This document shows positions 8,150 to 17,083 of a DNA stretch of 64,000 nt, in pieces. The notes beneath the pieces were generated by a model that had not been told where the DNA came from, made no database searches, and saw nothing but the letters and a program-made list of their open reading frames with translations. The stretch comes from Cognatundibacterium rivi. GTDB lineage: Bacteria > Pseudomonadota > Gammaproteobacteria > Burkholderiales > Burkholderiaceae_D. The stretch is taken from assembly GCF_018139565.1 (NCBI RefSeq), contig NZ_JAGSPK010000001.1, positions 372,001 through 436,000 of the forward strand, read 5' to 3'. A program made the translations under genes and the position numbers. Each line of letters begins with the position of its first letter. Position 1 is the stretch's first letter.

Positions 8150-9066
8150 TTCGGCTGCACTGATTTATCCGTTTTGCTGCTTTGCACCAACATGTCGAAC
8201 AAGGTCCTGGCTGCTGGTGGCATGATGCGGCCGCGTTTAGAGATCAAGCCTAAGGTTCTGTGGATGGAAGGGTTGACTAAGGGAATGCCGACCAGCGTTG
8301 CGTCCATATATTTCGGCAGCGACAGGCGAGGAACAGCGGCTACTCCCATACCTGCTTCAACCAGTGCCAGAATGCCAGCGACATGGTTCACTTCATAAAA
8401 AATGACGGGGTGTTTTTCTACGCCGGCCAACGCATTGTCGATCAAGCTGCGGTTACCACTGGACTTGGAGACCGAGATATAACGCTCGCTGGCAGTTTCT
8501 TTCCAGGATAATTTTTTGCGTTTTGCCAGTGCGTGATCATGGCGCATCGCCAATACATAACTCTCTTTGTAAATAGGAAGGAAATCAATTTCCGGGTCTT
8601 CAGCACCGGCAAAGTTAATACCAAAATCTGCTTCTCCGGCCAATATCAGATTCAGCACGTCTTGTGCGCTCTCATCGAATATGCGCACGCGTATTTTTGG
8701 GAAGCGCTCGGTAAAACCCTTTAATACATCGGGCAAAAAATAATGCACTGCCGATGGAACGCACGCCAGAGTAACGATACCGGTGCGGTGTGCCGCCAGA
8801 TCCGACATATTCAGTATCGCGCCTTCCAGTTCATCGAGCGCAGTACGGACGTTGCTCAGAAATACTCTGCCGATATTAGTCAGTTGTACGCGTCGCGTGG
8901 TTCGTTCAAATAATTTGACGCCCAGCATCTCTTCCAGCTTTTCAATGCGACGGCTTAATGCCGGTTGCGATAAAAACAGATCTTCCGCCGCCTGTTTAAA
9001 ACTGCTGCGTTCTGCGACGGCGACAAAGGCCTGCAGTTCCTGTAAATCGAAATTGATGCGTCCCAT
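8146..9066 (-). CDS. LysR-family transcriptional regulator
   Basis: 306 aa. Residues 1-60 form the winged helix-turn-helix (LQELQAFVAVAERSSFKQAAEDLFLSQPALSRRIEKLE). The rest is the periplasmic-binding-like inducer domain. It overlaps dctA downstream and is divergent from the porin/binding-protein/MFS genes at 9225. It very likely controls one or both of these carboxylate uptake units. No convincing T-N11-A site could be singled out in the 158-bp gap. Confidence 0.87.
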   Translation of the reverse strand: MGRINFDLQELQAFVAVAERSSFKQAAEDLFLSQPALSRRIEKLEEMLGVKLFERTTRRVQLTNIGRVFLSNVRTALDELEGAILNMSDLAAHRTGIVTLACVPSAVHYFLPDVLKGFTERFPKIRVRIFDESAQDVLNLILAGEADFGINFAGAEDPEIDFLPIYKESYVLAMRHDHALAKRKKLSWKETASERYISVSKSSGNRSLIDNALAGVEKHPVIFYEVNHVAGILALVEAGMGVAAVPRLSLPKYMDATLVGIPLVNPSIHRTLGLISKRGRIMPPAARTLFDMLVQSSKTDKSVQPK

Positions 9067-9224
9067 GCATTAATCTTAATAAATATTGCAATTCACAAAT
9101 TATGCCATGTGGCGGATGATGCAGACCAAATAAAAAGTCGGCGATACGTGAATATTGACCGGCTCAAACCAAGCATTACAGACATTTCAAGGCCTCATTA
9201 AGAAGGCAATACCTCGGAGACCAC

Positions 9225-10313
9225 ATGAAACCTTCTTATCTCATCGTCTTGCTGGGCATCAGCAGCGGCGCCTTTGCCCAATCCACTGTCACACCCTATG
9301 GCATTGCGGATCTTGGCGTGCATTACAGTAACGGCATCAATGCCAGCAATGCGCCAGTCGTATCCGGTTCCACCGGCTCCGTCAGCAGCGGCGTCAATAA
9401 TACCAGCCGCTGGGGCTTCAAAGGACAAGAGTCTCTTGCTCCTGATATGACTGTTCTTTTTCAGCTTGAAGGCGGCTTAAACATCGATACCGGCGCATCT
9501 GCAAAATCAGACAAGCTATTTGATCGGCTCGCCTTTGTCGGAATTAAAACCGGTTATGGCAGCCTGACAGCTGGCCGTCAGGCAACGATATTGTCGGATG
9601 CGATTTCGACGGTCGATCCGCTGGGAATGCGGTATGCAAGTCTTAATCCTAATATTAATGTCACGGCACTGAGTAATACCGCGTTTGGTACCCATGCGTT
9701 TGGCGTCCAGTATGGTACCAGCGGCTACAACGACAATTACTATCGTCTGGACAACATGCTGAAATACACCGGTGACTTTGGTCCGCTGGTGGCGCGTGCG
9801 TCATATTCATTTGGTGAGGTCGCGGGCAATAGCAGCGCTTTGTCGACCATGGGTGTCGGCCTTGCATATCAGCAAGACGGATTAAATATCTCTGGTGCCT
9901 GGATGAAGTTCAAGAACAGCGCTGACTTTGATTTACAGGCGTATACCTTGGGGGCTGCTTATCAATTAGGTAGCGTGCAACTGAAGGTCAATTTTGGTCA
10001 GAACCGTGCTGACACCAGTACGACGAAACAAACTCGCCAACACATCGCCTCTGGCGGTGCTGCGTTGGCATTAACTGCCGATCTGACGCTGACATCGGCG
10101 TACTACCGCGTCCGCCGTGAAGCCACCGGCTTTGCTGACGATGGCTTTGATCGCAGCTTTATTTATCTGGAAAAATCCCTGTCAAAACGCAGCACTGCGT
10201 ATATCGAAACTGATTATACAAACTGGAAAGCTAATGCTGCCGGTGTGAGCGGTAACAAAGCGAACAGCAGTAACGGTTACGGTCTGACGATAGGTCTGAT
10301 GCACAAATTCTGA
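9225..10313 (+). CDS. outer-membrane porin (copy 1)
   Basis: 362 aa trimeric general porin of the betaproteobacterial OmpC/Porin_4 type. It has a signal peptide ending GAFAQS, then the typical first strand VTPYGIADLGVHYSNG, a constriction-loop region and a C-terminal phenylalanine (GLMHKF) used for outer-membrane assembly. It is the first gene of a probable operon with a binding protein and a TcuC-like carrier, which points to di/tricarboxylate uptake. It is a close paralogue of the porin at 14569, with near-identical stretches such as GRQATILSDAIS and FGTHAFG. Confidence 0.9.
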   Translation: MKPSYLIVLLGISSGAFAQSTVTPYGIADLGVHYSNGINASNAPVVSGSTGSVSSGVNNTSRWGFKGQESLAPDMTVLFQLEGGLNIDTGASAKSDKLFDRLAFVGIKTGYGSLTAGRQATILSDAISTVDPLGMRYASLNPNINVTALSNTAFGTHAFGVQYGTSGYNDNYYRLDNMLKYTGDFGPLVARASYSFGEVAGNSSALSTMGVGLAYQQDGLNISGAWMKFKNSADFDLQAYTLGAAYQLGSVQLKVNFGQNRADTSTTKQTRQHIASGGAALALTADLTLTSAYYRVRREATGFADDGFDRSFIYLEKSLSKRSTAYIETDYTNWKANAAGVSGNKANSSNGYGLTIGLMHKF

Positions 10314-10331
10314 GTAATGAAAGGAATCACT

Positions 10332-11126
10332 ATGTCGAAGTTTACACTTCGCTTCAACACGATTGCAGCGGCGCTGGCACTCAGCGGCTTGTTTGCTACC
10401 AACCTTGCAGTAGCGGAGGACATCCGCGTCATTAGTTCGGGTGGTTTTGCGCAAGCATACAAAAATCTCGCTTCTGCATATGAAAAGAGTAGTAGCGATA
10501 AGCTGATATCGGGCTGGGGACCATCGATGGGGACGACCACAAATGCGATCCCGGTGCGTATGGCTCGTGGTGAGAATATTGATGTCGTCATCATGGTTGG
10601 TGATTCTCTGGACACACTGATGAAGGAAGGGAAACTGGTGGCCGGTAGCAAAGTGGTGCTGGCAAATTCACTTATCGCCTGCGCAGTAAAAACGGGAAAT
10701 GCCAAACCTGATATCAGCACCGTTGAAGGTTTGAAACAAGCATTTTTGCAAGCGCGTACTGTCGCTTATTCCGACAGTGCCAGCGGTGAATACATCAAAC
10801 ATCAATTGATGAAAAAGCTGGGCATTGCAGAGCAGATGCAGGGCAAGGCAGCACAAATTCCTGCCACGCCTGTCGGAGAAATCATTGCTCACGGCGAGGC
10901 TGATTTCGGTTGTCAGCAACGTAGTGAATTATTGCCGGTTGCAGGAATTGATATTGTCGGCTTGCTGCCGCAGGAAGTGCAACTGAGTACACCTTTCTCT
11001 GCAGCGATAGTCAGCGGCAGTAAGGTGCAGAAGAACGCACAGGCACTGCTTGATTTTCTGTCGTCGGAAAAAAATGCAGGTGTGATTGCAGAGACTGGCT
11101 TGGAGCCGGTTGCTGCTAAAAAATAA
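10332..11126 (+). CDS. periplasmic substrate-binding protein, ModA-like fold
   Basis: 264 aa with a signal peptide (AAALALSGLFATNLAVAED). The mature part has the type II periplasmic binding fold of the SBP_bac_11/ModA group: VISSGGFAQAY at the start, then GWGPSMGTTTNAIP, and YSDSASGEYIKHQLMKKLGI in the second lobe. I chose the ATG at 10332 because AAAGGA lies 8 bp before it; an ATG at 10317 would start upstream of that site. Next to a secondary carrier and without ABC permease genes, it probably binds an organic acid rather than molybdate. That is inference. Confidence 0.75.
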   Translation: MSKFTLRFNTIAAALALSGLFATNLAVAEDIRVISSGGFAQAYKNLASAYEKSSSDKLISGWGPSMGTTTNAIPVRMARGENIDVVIMVGDSLDTLMKEGKLVAGSKVVLANSLIACAVKTGNAKPDISTVEGLKQAFLQARTVAYSDSASGEYIKHQLMKKLGIAEQMQGKAAQIPATPVGEIIAHGEADFGCQQRSELLPVAGIDIVGLLPQEVQLSTPFSAAIVSGSKVQKNAQALLDFLSSEKNAGVIAETGLEPVAAKK

Positions 11127-11231
11127 GACGCTGATTCAGCACGAATCGTTGTTCGTTTTATTTCTCTTTATTTTGTTTTGACGGGTTGGGCTGTGCATCT
11201 GCATGGCCACCGATTAAAAAGGTCAGATCGT

Positions 11232-12551
11232 ATGTCCAGCACAACTTCTAATGCGGTAAGCAACGTCCATCAGGATGGTGGCGTTGCGGCAAAGCGCCAC
11301 TCGAAATTTTCTACCGTCATCCGTGTGACGAGTGGAAATTTCATCGAAATGTATGACTTCTTCCTGTTTGGATTTTACGCAACCTATATCGCTAAAGCAT
11401 TTTTCCCCGCCAGTAGTGAATACGCGGCGCTGATGATGACGTTTGCGACTTTCGGCGCAGGATTTTTCATGCGACCGCTGGGTGCGATTATTCTGGGCAG
11501 TTATATTGACCGCATCGGTCGTCGCAAAGGTTTGGTGCTGACGCTGGGCATTATGGCATCCGGTACCGCCATGATCGCTTTTATCCCCGGTTATGCCACG
11601 ATCGGTTTGCTGGCGCCTTTGCTGGTACTGATTGGTCGTTTGCTACAGGGTTTTTCTGCCGGGGTTGAACTGGGCGGCGTGTCTGTCTATTTATCTGAGA
11701 TGGCAACGCCGGGTCACAAAGGCTTTTATGTCAGCTGGCAATCGGCCAGTCAGCAAGTGGCCGTTATTTTCTCCGCGGCGTTGGGATATTTTCTGAATGA
11801 AACCTTGAGCAAGGAATTCATTGCGGACTGGGGCTGGCGCATACCTTTCTTCATCGGTTGCTCCATCATTCCGGTAGTCTTCTTCATTCGTCGCTCTTTG
11901 CAAGAGACAGAAGAATATCTGGCACAGAAAACGCATCCTACGTTCAGAGAAATGCTGAAAACTATTTCTCTGAACTGGCCGCTGGTTGTGACCGGTACGA
12001 TGCTGATTGTGATGACCACGGTGTCGTTTTACCTGATCACCGTTTATACGCCGACTTTTGGTAAAACCGTACTGAAGCTAACGACCGTTGAGAGTCTGGT
12101 CGTGACTCTGTGTGTGGGTGTATCTAACTTTATCTGGTTGCCGGTGATGGGAGCTTTGTCTGACCGTATCGGCAGATGGCCCATCATGGCACTGTTTTCC
12201 GCTCTGACTGCGGTGACGGCTTATCCGCTGTTGTCATGGCTGATCGCCAATCCGAGTTTTGAGCACATGTTAATTGCGGAATTATGGCTGTCATTCCTGT
12301 ACGGAAGTTATAACGGTGCGACGATTGTTGCTTTGACAGAGATCATTCCTGTTCGTATCCGTACTACAGGTTTCTCACTCGCATATAGTCTGGCAACAGC
12401 CTTGTTTGGCGGTCTGACACCGCTGGTCTCAACCTGGTTGATAGAAACCACGGGTGATAAAGCATCGCCAGGATACTGGATGGCAATGGCTGGCAGTGTT
12501 GGCTTGCTGGCGACTTTCCTGATTTATCGCGGTGTAGTCAAGGAACGTTAA
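11232..12551 (+). CDS. tcuC: MFS metabolite:proton symporter, TcuC-like
   Basis: 439 aa, 12 membrane segments, of the MHS/citrate-proton symporter group. It is very similar to Salmonella TcuC (tricarballylate carrier) as I remember it: [61 protein letters not shown] and [10 protein letters not shown]. The ATG at 11232 is preceded by AAAAGG. No tcuA/tcuB catabolic genes are nearby, so the substrate may be citrate, tricarballylate or a related acid. It is the third gene of the porin/binding-protein unit and is followed by a terminator. Confidence 0.82.
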   Translation: MSSTTSNAVSNVHQDGGVAAKRHSKFSTVIRVTSGNFIEMYDFFLFGFYATYIAKAFFPASSEYAALMMTFATFGAGFFMRPLGAIILGSYIDRIGRRKGLVLTLGIMASGTAMIAFIPGYATIGLLAPLLVLIGRLLQGFSAGVELGGVSVYLSEMATPGHKGFYVSWQSASQQVAVIFSAALGYFLNETLSKEFIADWGWRIPFFIGCSIIPVVFFIRRSLQETEEYLAQKTHPTFREMLKTISLNWPLVVTGTMLIVMTTVSFYLITVYTPTFGKTVLKLTTVESLVVTLCVGVSNFIWLPVMGALSDRIGRWPIMALFSALTAVTAYPLLSWLIANPSFEHMLIAELWLSFLYGSYNGATIVALTEIIPVRIRTTGFSLAYSLATALFGGLTPLVSTWLIETTGDKASPGYWMAMAGSVGLLATFLIYRGVVKER

Positions 12552-12598
12552 TCGCTCAGACGAGCAATTTAAGTCAGTTTTTCGAAGTAAAAAGGCAT

Positions 12599-12637
12599 GG
12601 CAGATAGTGAGTGGATCACTACTGCCTGCTTTTTTAT
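12599..12637 (+). terminator. rho-independent terminator after the TcuC-like gene
   Basis: Stem GGCAGATAGTGA / TCACTACTGCC (one bulge) with loop GTGGA, followed by a T-rich run (CTTTTTTATTATT). It closes the porin/binding-protein/MFS unit. Confidence 0.8.
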
Positions 12638-12906
12638 TATTTGTACGAGTTTTAAGAAAGCGCATGACTGTCAATTTACCGATCTGTATCTCTGGCTGGC
12701 AACATTTTGGAGAAACGGAGTTCTGAGTCGCTTCTTATTGTTTGCCATGCTGTCGGCTCTTTTTTCTTAGTAACGTCAGGATGCCCAGTCATTGGATTCT
12801 GTGCAGAATCAAATTCTGGCCCTCCTTCATGCAAAGAGCATTTGAAAATGAATCCATTACTTCGTTGCGGGAAAACGTCGTTGTTAATAGCTTTAAAGGA
12901 GCTGAT

Positions 12907-14493
12907 ATGAGCTGGTTTTTGAATCTGAAGATTGCGTATAAATTACTGCTTTCTTTTTTTATTGCCCTGAGTCTGACCCTGGCAACAGGCATTTTTGGCA
13001 TCGTTCAGACCGCGCGCCTGAATGCTGCGTCGACGACGGTACTCAATAATACGTTGCCGGGAGTGCGTTATGCGCTGCTGATGAAGGCAACGCTGAACCG
13101 TATGCGTGTATCGGAATTGCAGCATATTCTGTCCAGCGAAGAGTCGGATTTCAGCTATTACGAAAAGAGTATTGAATCCCGTACTTCAGAATTTACGGGA
13201 TATGAAACGAAATACCGCTCTCTGGTCAACTCGGCAGAAGAGAAAAAAATATTCGATACCTTAGATCAGTCGTTTATATCGTATCGCAATGCTGGCAAAA
13301 AAGTGCTTGAGCTATCCCGTGCCGGAAATCAGGATGAGGCGCGGAAAGCGATCCGTGGTGACTCCGTAAAATTATTTCGATCTGTGAATGATCTGGTTGA
13401 TAAACTGGTGGAGATGAGTCAGGCGGAAAGCGAGCGTGCACTGGTCACCAACGATGATTTGTTTTCGTCTTCACGTGCCTGGATTATCGGAATAATGACA
13501 GTGGCAATGGTGCTCAGCGTGATTCTGGCTTTATGGATTGCACGCCTGATCAGCCGACCACTGCGGGCTGCAGTCAGTATGGCTGAAAGTGCAGCCAGCG
13601 GTGATCTGACGGTCTCGATTGAGGCTGAATCAGACGACGAAATCGGTCAGCTGTTGCGAGCGATGAAAACAATGAATACAAGCCTGCAGAGACTGGTGGG
13701 ACAGGTTCGCGCGGGGACGGATGCAATCAATACTGCTTCTCAGGAGATTGCTACCGGTAATCTTGACTTGTCTGCGCGTACTGAACAGCAGGCAGGATCT
13801 CTTGAAGAAACCGCATCCGCGATGGAAGAGTTAACGTCGACGGTAAAGCAGAATGCAGACAATGCGCGACACGCCAATAGTCTGGCCGGTTCTGCCACAA
13901 CGGTCGCAGGCAAAGGTGGAGAAGTCGTTGGCGAAGTGATTGCGACCATGAGTTCCATCAACGAGTCTTCGCGCAAAATTGTCGACATTATCAGCGTGAT
14001 TGACGGTATCGCGTTTCAGACGAACATTCTGGCACTGAATGCTGCAGTCGAGGCGGCTCGTGCCGGAGAACAGGGGCGCGGCTTTGCGGTGGTGGCGAGT
14101 GAAGTCAGGAATCTGGCGCAGCGCAGTGCCGCTGCAGCTAAAGAAATCAAGGATTTGATTAACGATTCAGTAGAAAAAGTGGCGGCTGGTAGCAAGCTGG
14201 TGAATCAGGCAGGAAGCACCATGGATGAAGTGGTTGATAGCGTGCGTAAAGTCAGCGATATCGTCAATGAAATCAGTGCGGCGACACAAGAGCAAAGTAT
14301 AGGAATTGAGGAAGTGAATAACGCCATCATCAAGATGGATGAGGTGACTCAGCAAAATGCTGCATTGGTGGAGGAGGCCGCAGCAGCGGCACAATCCATG
14401 CAGGATCAGGCCGTGCATCTGACGAATGCCGTGAGTGTCTTCCGGTTGGATGCGACTTCAGTCAACCGTGTTACCCGCAGGCTGGGACAGTAA
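12907..14493 (+). CDS. methyl-accepting chemotaxis protein
   Basis: 528 aa Tar/Tsr-type chemoreceptor. Membrane segments are near residues 10-30 and 190-212, with a four-helix 4HB_MCP-type periplasmic sensor between them. A HAMP linker follows ([16 protein letters not shown]). The signalling hairpin carries the invariant tip [33 protein letters not shown] as split motifs. The methylation helices are rich in Gln/Glu/Ala. The ATG at 12907 has AAAGGA upstream; a longer frame from 12742 adds an unlikely N-terminus. No CheR-binding pentapeptide is seen at the C-terminus. The ligand is unknown. Confidence 0.92.
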   Translation: MSWFLNLKIAYKLLLSFFIALSLTLATGIFGIVQTARLNAASTTVLNNTLPGVRYALLMKATLNRMRVSELQHILSSEESDFSYYEKSIESRTSEFTGYETKYRSLVNSAEEKKIFDTLDQSFISYRNAGKKVLELSRAGNQDEARKAIRGDSVKLFRSVNDLVDKLVEMSQAESERALVTNDDLFSSSRAWIIGIMTVAMVLSVILALWIARLISRPLRAAVSMAESAASGDLTVSIEAESDDEIGQLLRAMKTMNTSLQRLVGQVRAGTDAINTASQEIATGNLDLSARTEQQAGSLEETASAMEELTSTVKQNADNARHANSLAGSATTVAGKGGEVVGEVIATMSSINESSRKIVDIISVIDGIAFQTNILALNAAVEAARAGEQGRGFAVVASEVRNLAQRSAAAAKEIKDLINDSVEKVAAGSKLVNQAGSTMDEVVDSVRKVSDIVNEISAATQEQSIGIEEVNNAIIKMDEVTQQNAALVEEAAAAAQSMQDQAVHLTNAVSVFRLDATSVNRVTRRLGQ

Positions 14494-14508
14494 TTGTCTG
14501 ACTCTGCA

Positions 14509-14535
14509 GCGCGGCTGACTTTGTTTCAGCCGCGC
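14509..14535. terminator. hairpin between convergent MCP and porin genes
   Basis: GCGCGGCTGA / TCAGCCGCGC is a perfect 10-bp stem with a 7-nt loop in the 75-bp convergent gap. No long T-run follows on either strand, so this is a stem-type terminator at best. Confidence 0.55.
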
Positions 14536-14568
14536 GCTATGATAGATGATCTGTTGCAGAGACGTTCT

Positions 14569-15675
14569 TCAGAATTTATGCATCAGACCCAGGGTAAAGC
14601 CATATCCATTGGATTTATTTGCCTGCGTTCCGGTTGTGCCAGTTGCATTACCATTCCATTTGGTTGAATCAAGCTCGACATATAAAGTGCTGCGCTTTGA
14701 CATTTCCTGTTCAAGATAGGCAACGACGCGATCAAACCCATCTGAAGTAAAGCCGGTGCTGTCGCGTCGTACACGATAATACGCGGCGGTCAGCGACAGG
14801 CCGGGACGAATCACAAGGTTGCCGCCGCCTGAATAGATGCTTTCTTTTGTTTCCTTATTGATTGCCGTTTCTGCTTTGTTATTGCCATAATTGGCTTTGA
14901 GTGTGAATTCACCAAAGTTATAGGCAGCGCCCAGCGTATAGGCATCTAGGCTGAAACTGGCACTGTTTTTCAATTTCATATACGCGCCAGATATAGCCAG
15001 ACCATCTTGCTGATAGCTCAGACCCGCGCCCACGGTTGACAACGCGCTGGTGTTTCCCGCCACTTCACCAAATGAATAGGAGACGCGAGTTGTCACCGGA
15101 CCGAAGTCACTGGTGAATTTCAGCATATTATCCAGACGATAGTAATTGTCGTTGTAGCCGCTGGTGCCGTATTGCATTCCAAAGGCATGAGTGCCAAAAG
15201 CCGTATTACTTAATGCGGTTACGTTGATGTTAGGGTTGAAACTGGCAAAGCGCATTCCTAAAGGATCGACCGGCGATATTGCGTCCGATAATATCGTCGC
15301 CTGACGCCCGGCCGTCAGTACGCCAGCGCTGGTCTTTAAGCCAACAAATGCGATCCGGTCAAACAATTTATCCGATTTGGCGGAACCACCCGTATCAATA
15401 TTCAGGCCGCCTTCAAGCTGGAAAAGTGCTGACATATCATTTCCCAGCGTCTCCTGACCTTTGATGCCCCAGCGACTGGTATTGTTGATGCCGCTGCTCA
15501 GAGCCGTGGTGGAATTCGATGCTGTAGGAGCATTGCTGGCGTTTAATCCATTACTGTAATGAATGCCAAGGTCTGCGATGCCATACAGCACGACATTCGA
15601 TTGTGCTGAAACAGTTGGTGAAAAGGCAGACATTCCTGCCAGACTTATTCCGGATAAAAATAAACGCGTTTTCAT
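14569..15675 (-). CDS. outer-membrane porin (copy 2)
   Basis: 368 aa. It has a signal peptide ending SPTVSAQS, a first strand VVLYGIADLGIHYSNG and a terminal GLMHKF. It is a close paralogue of the porin at 9225, the differences lying mostly in surface-loop regions. The ATG at 15675 follows a GAGGAC ribosome site; a longer frame to 15759 is unlikely. It is transcribed alone, away from the binding-protein gene upstream. Its solute preference cannot be read from sequence. Confidence 0.9.
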   Translation of the reverse strand: MKTRLFLSGISLAGMSAFSPTVSAQSNVVLYGIADLGIHYSNGLNASNAPTASNSTTALSSGINNTSRWGIKGQETLGNDMSALFQLEGGLNIDTGGSAKSDKLFDRIAFVGLKTSAGVLTAGRQATILSDAISPVDPLGMRFASFNPNINVTALSNTAFGTHAFGMQYGTSGYNDNYYRLDNMLKFTSDFGPVTTRVSYSFGEVAGNTSALSTVGAGLSYQQDGLAISGAYMKLKNSASFSLDAYTLGAAYNFGEFTLKANYGNNKAETAINKETKESIYSGGGNLVIRPGLSLTAAYYRVRRDSTGFTSDGFDRVVAYLEQEMSKRSTLYVELDSTKWNGNATGTTGTQANKSNGYGFTLGLMHKF

Positions 15676-15806
15676 GGTGTCCTCTTCGTATATTGTTGAG
15701 TTCAGGCCTGCGATTACTATCGACGTTTCTTTTCTTCTGACACACGGGGTGAAACACACTACTGATGAATCTGCTGCGTAAAAGCACTTTTTTATCTGAC
15801 TGTAAT

Positions 15807-16571
15807 TCAGCTACAATTTTTCACAGGAAGTGTCGCTGTTGCGTTGTCGTTTTTCATTTGCTCAGATTCTGCAGTCGTTGCCAGTCGCTGCAATTCTCCA
15901 GTTGCCGCGAGCTGACTGATCGTTGTGGCCAGACTCGCTGCTAACGCTTTATGTTTGATATTCAGATAGTGGTGAGCGGGTTGTACCAGCAAGACGATTT
16001 TTTCCGAAACAATGTCATTGATCATTGTTTTTTTCATTGCCCGATCTGCGCTATATCTGGAGTCCACCGCGACATCAATACGACCAGCGGTCAACATTTT
16101 GAATAGACTTTCTGATGTATCGGCAAACGTAATGTCGTTTAGCCCTTCGGTCGCATTTTGTGCATTTATAATTCCGCGCACGACACCAGTTCTGAGTGGC
16201 TTTAAATCGTTTTTTTTCTGAATAGTCAGATTGCGTGTTTTTAATGTGTACGCCAGAGTTTCAACGACGATATAGGGCGGATCAATACGTATCAGTTCAG
16301 GATGCGATGCTGCGTAATTGGGGGGGCGCAACACTTCTCCGTCTATGTTTCCAGCCTTGGCTTCTTTGGTTGCGCGCAGTGGCGGCAGGTTAACAATACA
16401 AAACTCCAGCTTCGTCTGTTTGTATACTTCGCGAAGTATGGATGCCGCAATCATGCCAGTGGCAGAGTCGACGTTGACAGAAATATGTAAATTTCCAGGT
16501 GTTTCAGCCGCAACACTTGTTGAAATTAACGCCGTCATTATCTGCATCAACAAGTTCATCGTTTGTCTCAT
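15807..16571 (-). CDS. periplasmic solute-binding protein, family 3 type
   Basis: About 254 aa. A short signal peptide (MNLLMQIMTALISTSVAAE) is followed by an SBP_bac_3-like fold: LHISVNVDSATGMIAASILREVYKQT, PPLRATKEAKAGNIDGEVLR, and MLTAGRIDVAVDSRYSADR in lobe two. Such orphan proteins are often annotated as ABC-type amino-acid binding or transporter substrate-binding proteins. No permease genes are adjacent. The start is uncertain: ATGs at 16604, 16571 and 16559 are all in frame with weak ribosome sites. Confidence 0.65.
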   Translation of the reverse strand: MRQTMNLLMQIMTALISTSVAAETPGNLHISVNVDSATGMIAASILREVYKQTKLEFCIVNLPPLRATKEAKAGNIDGEVLRPPNYAASHPELIRIDPPYIVVETLAYTLKTRNLTIQKKNDLKPLRTGVVRGIINAQNATEGLNDITFADTSESLFKMLTAGRIDVAVDSRYSADRAMKKTMINDIVSEKIVLLVQPAHHYLNIKHKALAASLATTISQLAATGELQRLATTAESEQMKNDNATATLPVKNCS

Positions 16572-16604
16572 ACCTGAACGCGTTATGTTTAGAATAGTAA
16601 GCAA

Positions 16605-16983
16605 TCCCGGATACGTGTGAGCAATTGCAGAGCATTGTATTGTTGACGCAGTCGATTGTCGTCTCGTAATTCGACTTGCCCTTTATTGCTATGAATGTTG
16701 CCACATTCCTTCGTGTATGGCTGTGGCGTCAGTACAAATTTTTCTGTATCTGTTTATATAGTTACCGCAGGCAAGATTTGCACACACCAGCTTCCCGCTG
16801 TCTTTCTTCATGCCTATGTTGATATATCCGCAGGCTTAGATGTCTGCTGCCAGAAGTCATTTTTTTATCTCGAAAAACTGACTGGAAGTGCGTATTACAG
16901 TGGCGACATGCCAATCAGCACAGCATGAGCAATATCGTGGCGCTGCTAAATTTTTCGTATCAATCAGTTGAACGACGAGTTTT
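16605..16983. other. intergenic region upstream of the nrdD promoter
   Basis: About 380 bp between divergent genes. Apart from the regulatory cluster listed from 16984, I see no gene. A 77-codon open frame (16695-16928) has no ribosome site and unlikely composition. Confidence 0.5.
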
Positions 16984-16997
16984 TTGACCCTGATCAA
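16984..16997 (+). promoter_or_regulatory. FNR/Anr box
   Basis: TTGAC-CCTG-ATCAA matches the FNR/Anr consensus TTGAT-N4-ATCAA at 9 of 10 positions. It is centred at 16990.5, about 70 bp before the transcription start predicted from the -35/-10 pair, a usual class I activator position. It fits oxygen-limited induction of nrdD. Confidence 0.75.
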
Positions 16998-17024
16998 TGA
17001 TTTTAAAAAAGCATCAGCCTTTGT

Positions 17025-17053
17025 TTGACTGCACTATATTTAGTAATTATTCT
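17025..17053 (+). promoter_or_regulatory. sigma-70 promoter of the nrdD operon
   Basis: TTGACT at 17025-17030 and TATTCT at 17048-17053 are separated by 17 bp. They lie downstream of the FNR box, and both NrdR boxes overlap or closely follow them. Confidence 0.55.
17031..17046. promoter_or_regulatory. NrdR box 1
   Basis: GCACTATATTTAGTAA matches the 16-bp NrdR consensus (ACACwAtATaTwGTGT) in its core CACTATATTTAGT. Its centre is 31 bp from that of box 2. It lies within the -35/-10 spacer, so NrdR binding would block RNA polymerase. Confidence 0.7.
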
Positions 17054-17061
17054 TAATTTAA

Positions 17062-17077
17062 CTACTAAATATTGTGT
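17062..17077. promoter_or_regulatory. NrdR box 2
   Basis: CTACTAAATATTGTGT matches the NrdR consensus well, especially CTAAATATTGTGT. With box 1 it forms the tandem pair, three helical turns apart, known from nrd promoters of many bacteria. Confidence 0.72.
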
Positions 17078-17083
17078 ATTTGG

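Noticed and set aside
9067-9224. LysR-type T-N11-A operator
   Set aside because: Several weak AT-rich candidates exist, none with good symmetry.
10332-11126. Molybdate-binding protein ModA
   Set aside because: The fold fits, but no modB/modC genes are nearby and the neighbours are porin and carboxylate carrier, so a molybdate role is not claimed.
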